Positions 12,640-24,100 of a stretch of 60,000 bases of DNA are shown in pieces. The translations under genes were made by a program, and so were the position numbers. The notes beneath the pieces are model-generated. The model was not told where the DNA came from and searched no databases. It was given only the letters and a program-made list of their open reading frames with translations. Origin of the DNA: Cryptomeria japonica (Eukaryota; Streptophyta; Pinopsida; Cupressales; Cupressaceae); assembly GCF_030272615.1 (NCBI RefSeq), contig NC_081410.1, forward strand, positions 111,791,433 to 111,851,432. The letters are read 5' to 3'. Position 1 is the stretch's first letter, and every line of letters starts with the position of its first letter.

Positions 12640-13596
12640 TCTGTATTGGTTATCTTTCTTCCTGTTATCTTGGTATTCTCTCTTTTCACTAGATTATTTG
12701 TCAGGGCAATTAGTAGCCATATGTCCTATTTTATCACAATTGAAACATTTTAAAGGTAGCTTTCCTTTATACTTACCTTTTCCTCTCGGTAACCTTCTGG
12801 CTAATACTGCTTCAAATTCTTCTTGCTTCTTGATTTCCTCATACAGTTTGTGCACTTTTTCCATGTTCATGCGAAATATTTCACTTGCTCCACTGTGATC
12901 CCCTTCAGATTACTTAGTCATTCTATCATTGTAATCATCAGATTCACCAATATGAAAAGAACTGAATGCAAATTCTACTTTAGTTACCGAAGACCCACTG
13001 TTATCAAAATTACTTAACTCAAATGCATGTAGTTTACCAATGGTAGCATCCAAAGAAACTGGCATGTTAGGTACAGACCTCAATTCATTGATTGCAGAGA
13101 CTCGAATAGCATAAGCTGGTAGAAGGTTTCTCAACAACTTACTTGTTATATCCTTTTCTTCAATAGTTCCACTTGCTCCTTTAATTTGATTGACAATCTC
13201 CTTTAGTCTTGTACTCTATTGGGTTATGTTCTCACCTTCATTCGTCCTCATGGATTTAAGTTGTCCTCTTAGACTATCTACTTTTGCTCTTTGAACATGT
13301 TCATCACCTCCATACACAGATATGAGCTTAATCCACATTGCTTTTGCATCATTACAACCTTCTAGATCATTAAACTCTAAGTTGGTCAATGCTGATGTTA
13401 TTTCAATCATAGCTTGAATATGTTCTTGCTTTGCCTTAATCTCTTCCAAAGTCATAGGGTTTGTGCTCGGTGCAATGTAATCATTCTCTAGATAATATGT
13501 TGCATATTCTCCAATTCTTGATAAATGTAGCTTCATCCTTTTCTGCCATGTGGAGAAACTTGACTTGTTCAGCTTTGGTGCATCCCTTTTATACAT
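12640..13596 (-). pseudogene. Element A gag
   Basis: Starts MYKRDAPKLNKSSFSTWQ at 13596, 52 bp inside the primer-binding site. The N-terminal part is a copia gag of the UBN2 type (WQKRMKLHL; later AKMWIKL-like and LRGQLKSMRTNEGENI). After an in-frame stop at 13216-13218 it continues in frame through NLLPAYAIRVSAINELR to a helical segment (EKVHKLYEEIKKQEEFEAVLARRLPRG) and a single canonical zinc knuckle, CFNCDKIGHMATNC (12706-12747), which binds genomic RNA. Three further stops (after DRMTK, PDK and YRGH) break it. The start was chosen as the first Met after the primer-binding site. Confidence 0.9.
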
Positions 13597-13647
13597 CTTC
13601 GGATCTTTGCCTCAAGTACCTTTAAAATTTTTCTTCCGGAGTCCAAA

Positions 13648-13659
13648 GCTCTGATACCA
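13648..13659 (-). promoter_or_regulatory. Element A primer-binding site
   Basis: The minus strand reads TGGTATCAGAGC two bases inside the 5' LTR. This is the classic complement to the 3' end of plant initiator tRNA-Met used by copia elements. Confidence 0.95.
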
Positions 13660-13661
13660 AT

Positions 13662-15185
13662 TGTTAGTTCTGATACTAAATGTAAAGTATAGATGCCAAT
13701 AGCTAACAAGATGAGAGGGGGGGAGGGGAGTGAATCATACAAACTTAAACTTCCATAAAATCAACAGATTCAACCTCGGTAACTTATACTTCAGCAACTT
13801 AACCAAAAACTGGTAAACATGCAAACTTATGAACACATAATCATAATAACACTCATAACACCATATTTAACGTGGAAACCCAAATAGGGAAAAACCACTA
13901 TGGGATTTCAGACCCACTAAGAAATATACTCTTCTAGAGTATTCTCGGCTAAAAGCAAATCCTATTAAAGATTACAAACACATTGCTAGATGTGACCCGG
14001 TTAAGGGATTTCCCTCAAATCTCTTAGGATCTTCACTTTGTTAGAAGTGACCTTGTCAAAGGATTTCAAACACTCATTTAGAATGTTACCTTGCTAGAGG
14101 GTTTACATATAAGACTGTTAAGTCCACTCGGTTAAGAGATTTTCTGTCACTTACAAAATAACAGTAATAAAAATCTATCTACGACTCCACATCTAAAATT
14201 CTAAAGAAGATTCTTATTTGCTCAAAACAATCTAGGCATAGGACTTATCTTGTCCCTCTGCTGGGCTCTCTACTCTATTATTCAAATAGGTCTTCAAGCT
14301 TCTATGCTCGGTAATCACTATGTAGCATCCCTGTGCATACACTTGCCTGCATACATTGTTGATTAACAATTCCTTATTTATAAACAATTGCTAACCGCTA
14401 AATCTCCTTGATCACATTTCCCATGATCAATCTTAGCCATCAAATCTTCAAACTTGACAAGGTTCAATGTATCCTTCCGATCTGAAAATGTTTTACCTTA
14501 CCTTAGGACTTGCATTCCTATCTTGGAACTTGCATAAGGTTATTGCGGTTCTATCTGCGCTGTAGATCTTTCTGCCAATTTTCCTTTGCCATAGATCCTT
14601 AACAAACTTCATGCATGGCATACCAATCATTTATACATCTCCAGCTAATCATTGTCCTTTATTAAATAATGCTTTTATCCATCCCATGCGCACTGTCATA
14701 ACTCGGTTGCAACTCGGTAAATACTAAACTTTACTCGGTAGACATTTCGCCTTCATTAACCGATATCGATAACCTTAGGGTTTACCAACTAGGTTCCTTA
14801 GGGTTTACCGACTAGGTTCTTTGCTCGGTTGCATAGTATAGTATTAACCTTACAATAAACAACATATGTAGGATATCAAAACAATCTAAACATCATGATC
14901 TCATCATTGTCTAACTCGGTAATAGTTGCCCATTGAATAACTTATTCCTCACTTTATTCATCACATTCTTTCTGTGTCTTTTACCGACATCTTAATTCTC
15001 TTCTAATCAATCTTCTCAAGATATGGCAACATCATACCAAATTAGATAATTAATTTCTTGACATCAATGACAAAATAATGTTATAAACATAGTTATCATC
15101 CTTCTTCAGTTATATCAATAATCTTCAACAACCTTCTCAATATCCTTATTGAATATCAACAATCTTTCTTACTATAATGCCAACA
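13662..15185 (-). repeat. Element A 5' LTR
   Basis: 1,524 bp, plus-strand TGTTAG to CCAACA. It contains two copies of a 23-bp unit CCTTAGGGTTTACC(A/G)ACTAGG near 14773-14818, as does the related LTR in E (53906-53955), while A's own 3' LTR has one. This LTR would hold the promoter for the element; no TATA box stood out. Confidence 0.95.
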
Positions 15186-15190
15186 GTATT
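15186..15190. repeat. Target-site duplication of element A (right copy, GTATT)
   Basis: Second copy of GTATT, matching 7491-7495. The B reading frame resumes directly beyond it. Confidence 0.93.
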
Positions 15191-15774
15191 TAGACCATCA
15201 TGAGGTGGTAGAATTTCTATCAACAGAGAGGTACACTGTATTAATTACTTTCTTGCATTTGACCTCATTTTTCTCATAGTACTCGTGCACTTTCTTGAGA
15301 AATATCAGCCACTTCCTCGATTGAAGAACCTTTGAAAACACTGATGAAGAAAACATTGTCCAAAGTCATGACCACATTTTGATCAACATCCTTAACCTAT
15401 CTTGTATTTGGATCAATGTGATCCTCCACTGCAAGTACAAAATCTGGATCATGAGCTGCAATTGGGAAGGAAGCATATTTATGCAACTCAGATTTGATCA
15501 AGTTTGTTAGGCGGGAAGGATCTTTCTCAACTCGATCAATAAATTCCTGCATACTAACATGATCAATTTATGTATCTTTTATCTCCTTGATGTTTGAATC
15601 TACTGAGCTCTCTGGGTAGAAATTCAAGTATTTATCATACTTGTACTTCATCTTCTTTGTTGATGATTTACCCAGTGAAGATTTCAACTGACTCGAAGAA
15701 GGATCTGATTTATCATGAGGGGGTCTTGACATTTTCAAATTACTACATTCAACACTAAGGATTAGCTTCTTCAA
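15191..15774 (-). pseudogene. B, upstream part: N-terminus of long ORF of unknown function
   Basis: N-terminal part of the gene continued at 7490-4360. Candidate starts are Met at 15774 or, more likely, Met at 15732 (MSRPPHDKSDP), which gives a polar, Ser/Lys-rich start like those of C-ORF2 and F. A basic patch (KKMKYKYDKYLNFY) is followed by a stop after KEIKDT (15568). The same frame then continues with FIDRVEKDP, ELHKYASF and VEDHIDPNTR, and a frameshift near 15295 leads into VHEYYEKNEVKCKKV. Insertion of A cuts the frame just before the end. The arrangement of acidic and aromatic residues is reminiscent of F, but I cannot show homology by eye. Confidence 0.5.
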
Positions 15775-15849
15775 TAATTATAATCATCAATAAAACAAAA
15801 TTTTATCAACTGGATCGAAAAATCGGACTTAGAACAGGCTTGGGAACAA

Positions 15850-17030
15850 AACTGTCAAAACTAAAGTTCGATCTGCACCTTAGGAGTCAAAATTTGCACA
15901 TCAGACTTTAAAGTCCGATGTGAAAAGACAAAACATCTTTTCTTGCATATTGGATTTTAAAGTTTGATGTGCAAAATGGGGGAAAGTCATCAACACATCA
16001 AACTTTAAAGTCCAATGTGCAAGTTAAAGAAAACCATTAGCACATCGGATTTTAAAGTCAGATGTGCAAGTGAAAAATCATTCAAAAGACCAGCACATCG
16101 GACTTTAAATTCCGATGTGCAAGGGAAGGGAAACCAATTAACATGTCGGGTTTTAAAATCCAACATGTCAATTAGACAATCTCCTCTCACATATTGGACT
16201 TTAAAGTGCGATATGTGAGGTTTAACCCTCCTGCATATCAGACTTTAAAGTCCAATATGCAGAGAGTTATCTCCACTCATTAGCCTACATTTTTGGTTTT
16301 AAAACTCAACGTGCAGGCGAGGGAAGAGGGGGAAAGAAAAAAACAAAAGGCTCCAAGGGCCATCAGACATCAAAGTCGGATGTGCCCTCAACCTTGAGAG
16401 GAAGATTTTAGGAGCAATTGGATTTTAATGTTCGATGTGCTCCAATCAATAGAAAACCCAAAAGAAACGGTGGAGAAGAAAAAAGGAAGGGCAAGAAAAA
16501 ACTTGAAAACAACAAAACCCTACCTCAATCCACACGGCCGAAGAAAAATCAGATAACTAGCGAGGTGATCGAGGTTGAAAATGCAACGAGAGGAGTAGGA
16601 GGGCATGCGCAGAGGAGAAATCACCAAACAAAATGAAGAAATAATCCTCAAAAATTAATAAATAACCCCAAAATTAGCAATAGATGTGCTCATTAATTGT
16701 TATTTGCACCATGCATGTCAGACTTTAAAGTCCGACATGCAGGACTAAACCTCTTGCAAGTCAAACTTTAAAGTCCGACATGCAAGAAATTGCCAAATCA
16801 ACCTACACATCGGACTTTAAAGTCCGATGTGCAGATGCAAAGACCCTGCAAGTCGGACTTTAAAGTTCAATCTGCGGGAGAAGGACTACCTATAGGTTGG
16901 AATTTAAAGTCAGATCTGCAGGGGCAGAACCAAAATTTTGCACATCGGACTTTAAAGTCCGATTTGCAAATCCCTTCAAAAAGAAAGAATCCTGTAGGTC
17001 GGACTTTAAAGTCTGACCTGCAGGCAAAAC
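15850..17030. repeat. Array of about 18 imperfect palindromes built on ACTTTAAAGT
   Basis: Each unit is a 24-32 bp inverted repeat centred on TTT|AAA. Centres are at 15909, 15958, 16006, 16053, 16106, 16154, 16202, 16246, 16300, about 16371, 16426, then 16726, 16769, 16818, 16861, 16905, 16953 and 17007 (a half unit also at about 15862). Spacing is 43-55 bp (mostly 47-49), except one 71-bp step and a 300-bp gap. The unit at 16806-16831 is a perfect 26-bp palindrome. Outer arms vary (CACATC/GATGTG, CATGTC/GACATG, CACATAT/ATATGTG, AGGTC/GACCT) but usually stay complementary. Short reading frames here repeat TLKSD-like peptides only because the DNA repeats; stops break them. The array lies upstream of the B start. 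Confidence 0.93.
16440..16700. other. Spacer between the two halves of the palindrome array
   Basis: Purine-rich unique sequence with no palindrome unit. A 72-codon plus-strand frame covers part of it, but its start lies inside a palindrome unit and it shows no recognisable domain, so I do not call a gene. Confidence 0.4.
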
Positions 17031-17768
17031 TTCAAATCTAAAAGAACTTAAAAACAATAAAAATGAAAAGTGAAAAGCTAAATGAGCTAACCGACGGAGT
17101 CGATCAAGCTCTCTTGGAGGTCATGAGGTACGAAACAAACCAGTTTCATAGGGTTGCCTCATGATTTTGGCCATGCTGAAATCGAGGACAACATCATGAC
17201 GATGGCAGTTTGAGATATTCAAGGAGGTGAGTAAAAGTTCAAATTAGCGGAAAGGATAATGGGCGTAAGGAATGGCAGAAGAAGAGTAGGCGCACAAGAC
17301 TCATTTATGTCTGACTCTAGTGGGCATCAATCTTGTAATATCGCCATACTTTGTTTTGGCTATGGTTTGGTTTAGATCCATGTTTTTAGTGGCTTAACTC
17401 TGATTGTTCTCCTTCATGAATGTTATTCGCCTCTTCTCATCAGCGTGATCTTAATTGTAGGAAGTTGTTGTTTTGTTTTAAATAAGTGTCTCCATCTCTT
17501 TTCTGGGTAAGAAGAAAAGAAGAGGGAAAAAGAGCAAAAGATTTAAAAATAAAGTTTCAGAGTGTTTTGAGTTTCCTTTCATTCTGAATAATGTATCGAT
17601 TCTTTAGAAACAATGAATAAAGTTATGTTATTCTGAGCACTTAGAGTTATTTTGGAAGCCTAGATACACTCATCCAAGGGGGCCCACTTGGTGAGTGTTC
17701 CTGTGCCTTTGTTAAATTTAGTTTTCTTCTTTCGCTGCAGTAGACGTCCTTACATTGATTGTTCTTGC
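17031..17768. other. Non-coding flank between the palindrome array and element G1
   Basis: No gene or domain recognised. It could be leader or LTR DNA of the B element (upstream of the array on the minus strand) or the interrupted 5' flank of G2. The last bases before the G1 LTR are CTTGC. Confidence 0.35.
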
Positions 17769-18596
17769 TGTAGACACCTAAAATTTTCATGTCTAATTAA
17801 ATAAATATCTTTATTTATTTAATTATCTAAGCCTAATTCTCCTATTAATTAAATAAATCTTTATTTATTTAATTAATTCATTTATCCTCTTCTAACCTTA
17901 TTTCTCATTTAAATAAATTATTTATTTATTTAAATTACCCTTTTCCTAAATTAAATAAATATCTTATTTATTTAATTTATCCCACTTCTTCTATTAATTA
18001 AATAAATATTTATTTATTTAATTAATTCATTAACCTTTTCTACCCATGACACATGTCATTCATCTTTTAATTCATACACTACCTACCCTCTTATTATTTT
18101 CTTATTTTCTTTACCTACCCTTTAATCATAGCCGACCATTTATCTTTTACACCTCTCAATCTTATCCCTCCATTTCTTATAGTGTCTTCTATATAAGGAG
18201 ATTCTTCCTTCATTATCAACCCTAATCAATCATTCTAATCAATCTATGCATCCTAATCAATTGATTACACTCACTATGCATTCATCCCCGACTACGCTTT
18301 CAAACTTGCATATGCAATCAAGCCTACTTCCAATCACATTTTCGTTCTTTGTTGAGCTCTTGTGCATATAAAATCTGAGAGCAAATATATCAAGCAAGAT
18401 CAATGGAGATAGGAAGAATAAAGATCCAAACCCTATTGGACATGTGATGGTATAATCTTTGTGATTTCATTTGATTTGCATTGTCTTAGGTAATATTCAT
18501 ATGTTATGGTGGATCTTTGTTGTTGTTAGGCTAGGGTTTTGTGGTTGAATTCATTTAGCCTTTCAACATTGTTGTTATCCATTTTCACCATATACA
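17769..18596 (+). repeat. G1 5' LTR
   Basis: 828 bp. The first third (17794-18029) is a run of five AT-only stem-loops. TATATAAGGAG near 18192 is a plausible TATA box for the element's promoter. Confidence 0.93.
17794..18029. repeat. Five AT-rich hairpins in the G1 5' LTR
   Basis: Five units of the form (arm)AAATAAAT-loop-ATTTATTT(arm), separated by pyrimidine-rich spacers such as CCTAATTCTCCTA. The outer arms differ between units (AATT/AATT, TTAATT/AATTAA, ATTT/AAAT, AAATT/AATTT, TTAATT/AATTAA) but match within each unit. The same set is in the 3' LTR at 28404-28639. Confidence 0.88.
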
Positions 18597-18599
18597 TTT

Positions 18600-18617
18600 T
18601 GGCACGCCCGGTGGGAC
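18600..18617 (+). promoter_or_regulatory. G1 primer-binding site
   Basis: TGGCACGCCCGGTGGGAC starts four bases after the 5' LTR, the position of a tRNA primer site; this sequence is familiar from plant Ty3 elements. I do not assign the tRNA. Confidence 0.85.
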
Positions 18618-18659
18618 ATGGATTTTTGTTAGATCTGTGTTTTTTTACAAATTTTTCTA

Positions 18660-19580
18660 ACCCTATATTGTTGTTTTGTAAAACAATTTGGAGAATAACC
18701 TTGTGCAGCTAGGGTTTTGGATACAAAATCAAGATCTCAGAGAGACTTGATCATATCTCAAAAACGGATTGGAAATTTTGTACCAAATGTTTTTTGCAGG
18801 TTGAAGAAAGTATCAAGAGCTCTCAATCAAAAATTCAGAATTTTTGGAGCACATTTTCATTTTCTATGAATTTTTTATGATTTTTCATAAAAAATTAATT
18901 TTGGGAGCAAATGAGAGAATGTTTTGGATTTTCTTACATTTTTGGAAATCTCTCATAATTATACACAGGATCTTTTTTTTGTGATTTTAATTTTGATGCA
19001 AAATATTTCTCTTAAAATTAGATCTTTAAAAATTGGGGTTATTCCTTATTTTGATTAAATCTCACAAACGACTTCTAATTTTGGCATCAAATTTTTTTTC
19101 TAGGTCAGGAAAAGTATCAAAAGGATTTAGTAAAACTTTCATATTTTTTGGATAAAATTTTCATTTTATATGAATTTTTTATGAGTTTTCATAAAAAATC
19201 AAGTTTGAGAGAAAATTAGCGAATTTTTTTGATTTTCTTACATTTTTGGAAATCTCTTAGAATTATATATAGGATCTGTTCTTTGTGATTTTAAATTTGA
19301 TGCAAAATCATTCCTCAAAAATCAAATCTTTGAAAATTAGGTTTTTGCATTATTTTACTCATATCTCACAAACTGCTTGGATTTGTTGTAGAAATTTTTT
19401 TATGCAGGTTTGGAAGACCATCAGGACTCTCCAGTAAAAAATTTAGAATTTTTGGATCGATTTTTCATTTTATATGAATTTTTTATGATTTTTCATAAAA
19501 AAATTAATTTTTGGAGCAAATTAGCAATTTTTTTGGATTTTCTTACATTTCTGGAAATCTCTTGAAATTTAACAGGTGGT
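18660..19580 (+). repeat. Three tandem ~304-bp repeats in the G1 leader
   Basis: A block with ATATCTCA, a GCAGG or CTAGG step, TGAATTTTTTATGA, TTTTCATAAAAAA and TTGGATTTTCTTACATTT occurs three times. The TGAATTTTTT landmark falls at 18867, 19171 and 19475, exactly 304 bp apart, with a partial fourth block starting near 19550. Each copy contains a hairpin TTTTTTATGA/TCATAAAAAA. Copies have diverged by point changes, so the triplication predates this insertion. No coding potential. Confidence 0.9.
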
Positions 19581-21158
19581 ATTTTTTAATGATGAATCAG
19601 ATGTTTGAATTGGTCAACAAAACGCATTGTTGAAGGCCCCTATTTCACAAAGTTTTTTGGATCTAAAATTTACCTAACTTGTGTGCTTGCAGGAAGGGGT
19701 GATCATTTGAAACAATCCAAACTACTAACAAATCTTTGTTGCATGACCTTGGCAAGGGTTTTTGATCTTTATTGTGTGCCTTTTTCTCATAGACTAGCAA
19801 ACACTTCAATTGGTGCACTAAAATTGAACCATTGTCTTTTGTGTCTTGAACAATAGACTCTTTTTGTTTAATCTTTAGAGGGCCTGTATCCTCCTGTGGT
19901 CATTAGGACTACTGCTAAGGAGAGAAAGACCTAAGTGGCAGCAAAAGAAAAGCCATCTTCTTCCAAACCACTATAAATAACTGTATTCATGGTGAAAACT
20001 ATGGATAACGTGCGCTGATTAGTTCATACCGACACTATGTCTCCCCATAAACCCGTTTGATCAAATTTATTTGATCATTTGTAGGGCATAACCCCCTACC
20101 GACTAGGAGCCTTCTGTATTTACAGAGCTAAAAGTGTTGCATGTATGGCCACACGAGCGGATGCCCTTACTAGCACCTTTTTGTTTTAGAAGCCAAAATC
20201 CTTCTAGTTGTTGGGGCAGGAGGTCAGACCTCTGGTAGTGGCCCACACACATATGGTTCTTAGTAGAGATACAAAGTTCGCCACGGGGAGTTTTCGTGGG
20301 GACTGATGCTTGGCTGCCCCAAGAAGTGAGTGCCGAGGGTGGAGCCAGTGGGGTCAAGCATCTAAGTATTTGCTCTGAATAGCATAGCCTCGGGGGAAAC
20401 TCCATGTGGGATCAACAACCATTGTCCTGGCCAACCATAAGAATTGTGCTTGTCTTATTTTGAACAATCAAACATTCAAGACCAAACAACAAAACATTGT
20501 GTCTTTTGTGTCTTCAAGTGTATGCAAAACATTATTACATCAAACAACACACTTTTATTGGAGTCATTTTGAGTCTAAACACTTGCAAACATTGAGTCCT
20601 CATCAACATTGTGTCCTCTTGTCATGAAAAACAATCAAACATTCAAATTTGGTCACAACAAACAACTTCACAAATTGGAAAAATTTATAGTCCAACAAAC
20701 AAGAGCAATCAGTTTCAGAATTCTTGAGCTTCCTAAGCTATCTCTTCAGGTTTTCATCTAGCATTCAACCTATCTTTGGGTCTCACAAAGTCCATCATTT
20801 CTTTACACCTTACATTACATTCACATTTGTCTAAACTTGAGTCAAAAGGTCACTTGCTTGTCCTCATCATACTTTGTCAACACATTACATACAACAACAT
20901 TTTGCTAAGTGGTCCCTCATCAAGGTCTATCACCTTTGGGTCTCATTTGGTCTTACTTAGAGTCAAAGTCAACTTACCTCATCAAGAGAAACTATCATCT
21001 CTTTGGAAGTCACACCTACTCTACTATATACATACTTGGTCTTACACTTTGGACATTGCAAGTAAACCTTAGATTCATTTACATTCCATCCAACTCTTGG
21101 TCCTCCATACTCTTTCCATTTTCATCTAGTCTCACACATCTTGGTCAATACCTAGTTC
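19581..21158 (+). other. G1 untranslated leader, remainder
   Basis: No supported gene. Near 20030-20420 a GC-richer tract (CCCCTACCGACTAGGAGCC, the CACACGAGCGG area and GGCTGCCCC) resembles structured retroelement leader sequence. From 20450 to 21150 come short repeats of ACATT, CAAACA and GGTC(A/T)C words. Small frames at 20406-21166 show no domain and I treat them as chance. Confidence 0.5.
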
Positions 21159-24100
21159 ATGGTTGAAACCCATTCCCAAAAATCTAGGAAAGAAACTAAA
21201 GAGGCTCAAGAGTCCGCAAACATGAGTTCTTATGAATATGACAATGACATATTTTTCAATTCTGATCATACTACATTACCTAACATGGATGCTTATAGAA
21301 ACATTCCAAATATTGAGAACATGGGCACTAATGATACACACAATGACAATATGGACAAATTTTCTGTACATTCAACAAAAATGGAAGACTCCATTATGGA
21401 TCCCCGTTACAATCGATTGGTTAAAGAAATAATGAAGAGAGATAGACAATATTTATTACAAGTGATGGCACAAAGTGGAGCCAAGATCCCTCATGATTTT
21501 GACATGTCTCAAATAATGGAAAATCCACCTTTGCAATAACCTCACCTCAACATGGATCAAAGGAGGCCTAATAGTGGAGGCAATAGAGGACCACATCTTG
21601 TGCCTGAATCACCATCATCTTTGTTTCAAAAACATGAGGTCCCATACACACATGGTAAAGCATATGATACCCACCTTTGCAGGCCATATTGGAAGTCTTA
21701 TGCAGAAAAATATGCTCAATCACATACCAATTCTAAGGATCAACCACCAAGGCAATTGGATATTCAAAGGCATGCTCAAAATTTGGACACAAGGAAACCC
21801 CGCGTCAAATTTGGGGGCAACACACTAGAATAAACTCATGACATTCCTGTAGAGTATGGTATACATGGACAAAGCAGATATTCCATTCCTCATCATGACT
21901 CTATACCAAGTGGTCCTTATACGCAACATCATTATAGACCTCCTCCATATGAACATGTGTATGATCAATATCATCCATATATGCAACATGCTCCTCCTCC
22001 ACCCGGTAGTTCAAGCATGGGGTATGGTCCAAGAAATCGGTCTCCACCTAAGAATAATTTGGAACAACAAATCAAGGACTTACAAAAGAAAATGGAGGAC
22101 ATAAATACACTGAAGCCAACATACACAATGAAAGACATATGTCCTTATCCATTTGACAAGAGCATTCCAATGCCTCCATTTCTTACACACTTTGTGACAC
22201 CTAAGTTTGATAAGTATAGAGAAAAACGGGATCCTAAGGCACATATAAGATAGTTTTTCACAACTTTCATTGAGGTAGCAGAAGAAGAGACATATTTGAT
22301 GAGATTATTCCCACAAAGCTTAGGTGATCAAGCTATGGAATGGTTCTTCCAACTTCCACCCAGAATTAAGTCATGGGGTGACTTAGCAGAGGCATTTATC
22401 CAACATTTCTCATACAACATAGAGACAGACATATCAGTCACTACCTTGTGCAACACCAAACAAAAGGATGGAGAATCTTTTTCATCATTTTTACAAAGAT
22501 GGAGGAATCTAGCCAACAGATGCTCTTGTGAAATTCCACAAAAACAAATGGTAGAGATGTTCACCCAAAATGTTAACAAAGACATTGGTTATGACCTAAG
22601 AAAAGCTTGTTTGTCCACCTTCAAGGACGTCATTGAGAAAGGCTTAGCGATAGAAAAGGTACTAATTGAGCAAGGCATTCTCGAGATATTCAAAGAAAAC
22701 AAAGAGGACTTTAAAGGAAAAGACAAGCCAAGTTTTTGGAATAAAAACAAAAACACAATCAATGATGGTGTTGTGGATGCTAATACAGTACGTCCCAAGA
22801 TCATTTTTTCCGGATCAAGCTCTACAAACAATCAAGTGAATACTCAAACAACTTCCAAATCATGAAGGAAGTACACCCCATTGGGAGAACCACTTGAGTC
22901 AGCTTTCAAGAAGCTAGTGGCAAACAAAGTAATCATAGTTCCAGATTTTCCTCCATATGAACCAAAGGTCAAACCAAATTGGTGGAATGATGATGAGTAT
23001 TGTGAATTTTATAAGAGCAAGGGACATAAAATAGGAAATTGCCATCGACTGAAGAACATCATACAAGATCTCATTGATAGAGGTGACATTGAGATCAAAG
23101 GACACTCATCCAATCAATTACATGAAATGTTTAAGGAACCATTCCCAAAACATGACAAGGGAAAAGCTAAAGCCACAGATGACCAAACCAACTATACCAG
23201 AGTGTCTTATAACTATGATTCAACTATCAATCACATTTCGATGGATAATTATGTCTCTACCATTATCATCAAGGACAAAACACCTAAGAATTCTATCCAT
23301 AGACCCAAGATTCTCCTAAAAGGCATTGGATCTTCTTCCGAACCTACCTCTGAATGTAATGTTACAATTCATCGAGGTAAATTCACTTTGCAAGGTGCTC
23401 CAGCTAAAAACACCGCTTCTTCATCAACCAAAGTTGAGTATGACCTTGTAGAACAGTAAGGGAAGACACCCACACTCATCTCCATCCTTGAGCTCTTACG
23501 TATATCCCCCGCACATAAAGCTATTCTTGAAAAAATCATAAGAGACACTGTCGTCCCCACTGATCTGAGCATGGACCAGTTTCAAAACATGGTGGGATAC
23601 CTTTCCGTTCCACACTCACTTACATTCATAGAAGCCGATGATGCCTCTGTAAGTCAGCCACATAACGCACCTTTACACATTGAAGCCTTCATACACAATC
23701 AAATAAAATGAGTCCTGATAGATGGAGGAGTAGGTCTAAACATTTGTACATTGAGCACTATTAAACAATTGGGATATTCTGATAAAGTTGTGAATTCTAC
23801 AAACAAAATTACCATCAAGGCATATGATGATAAAGAGCATTCATCCAAGGGCACAGTCACCTTACCTCTCAGAGTTGGGCCAGTTATGAAGGATGTGGTT
23901 TGTCAAGTCCTAGACCTAGATCTCACATACAATATATTGCTAGGATGTCCATGGATTCATGAGATGAGCGTAGTCCCATCTACATATCATCAATTTATCA
24001 AGTTCCCTCACAATGGAGTTGAAGTGACCGTCAAAGCTGACCCAAATCCATTTATATATTGCAATAATTTGTGACCTAGATCAGAAATAACAATCCCAGT

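Larger units (their letters stand above)
7496..15185 (-). mobile_element. Element A: complete Ty1/copia LTR retrotransposon inserted in B
   Basis: A 7,690-bp element read on the minus strand. All landmarks are present: LTRs of 1,500 bp (7496-8995) and 1,524 bp (13662-15185), each bounded by TG and CA; a tRNA-iMet primer-binding site beside the 5' LTR; a purine tract beside the 3' LTR; a GTATT duplication on both sides; and a gag-protease-integrase-RT-RNase H order typical of copia. The coding region has several stops, a small deletion in RT and a changed protease active site, so it is not autonomous now. Fragment E (53030-56591) belongs to the same family. Confidence 0.95.

Noticed and set aside
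15850-17030. CRISPR-like look of regularly spaced repeats
   Set aside because: Units are palindromes with variable arms and AT-rich, related spacers, in plant retroelement DNA, with no cas genes.
16015-17041. Repeated TLKSD peptide in plus-strand frames over the palindrome array
   Set aside because: The peptide repeats only because the DNA does; stops interrupt it, the minus strand gives similar repeats, and the array lies in leader DNA.
20776-21166. Two overlapping frames just before G1 gag
   Set aside because: Leu/Ser/His-rich, no domain, overlapping in different frames, in the leader of the element.
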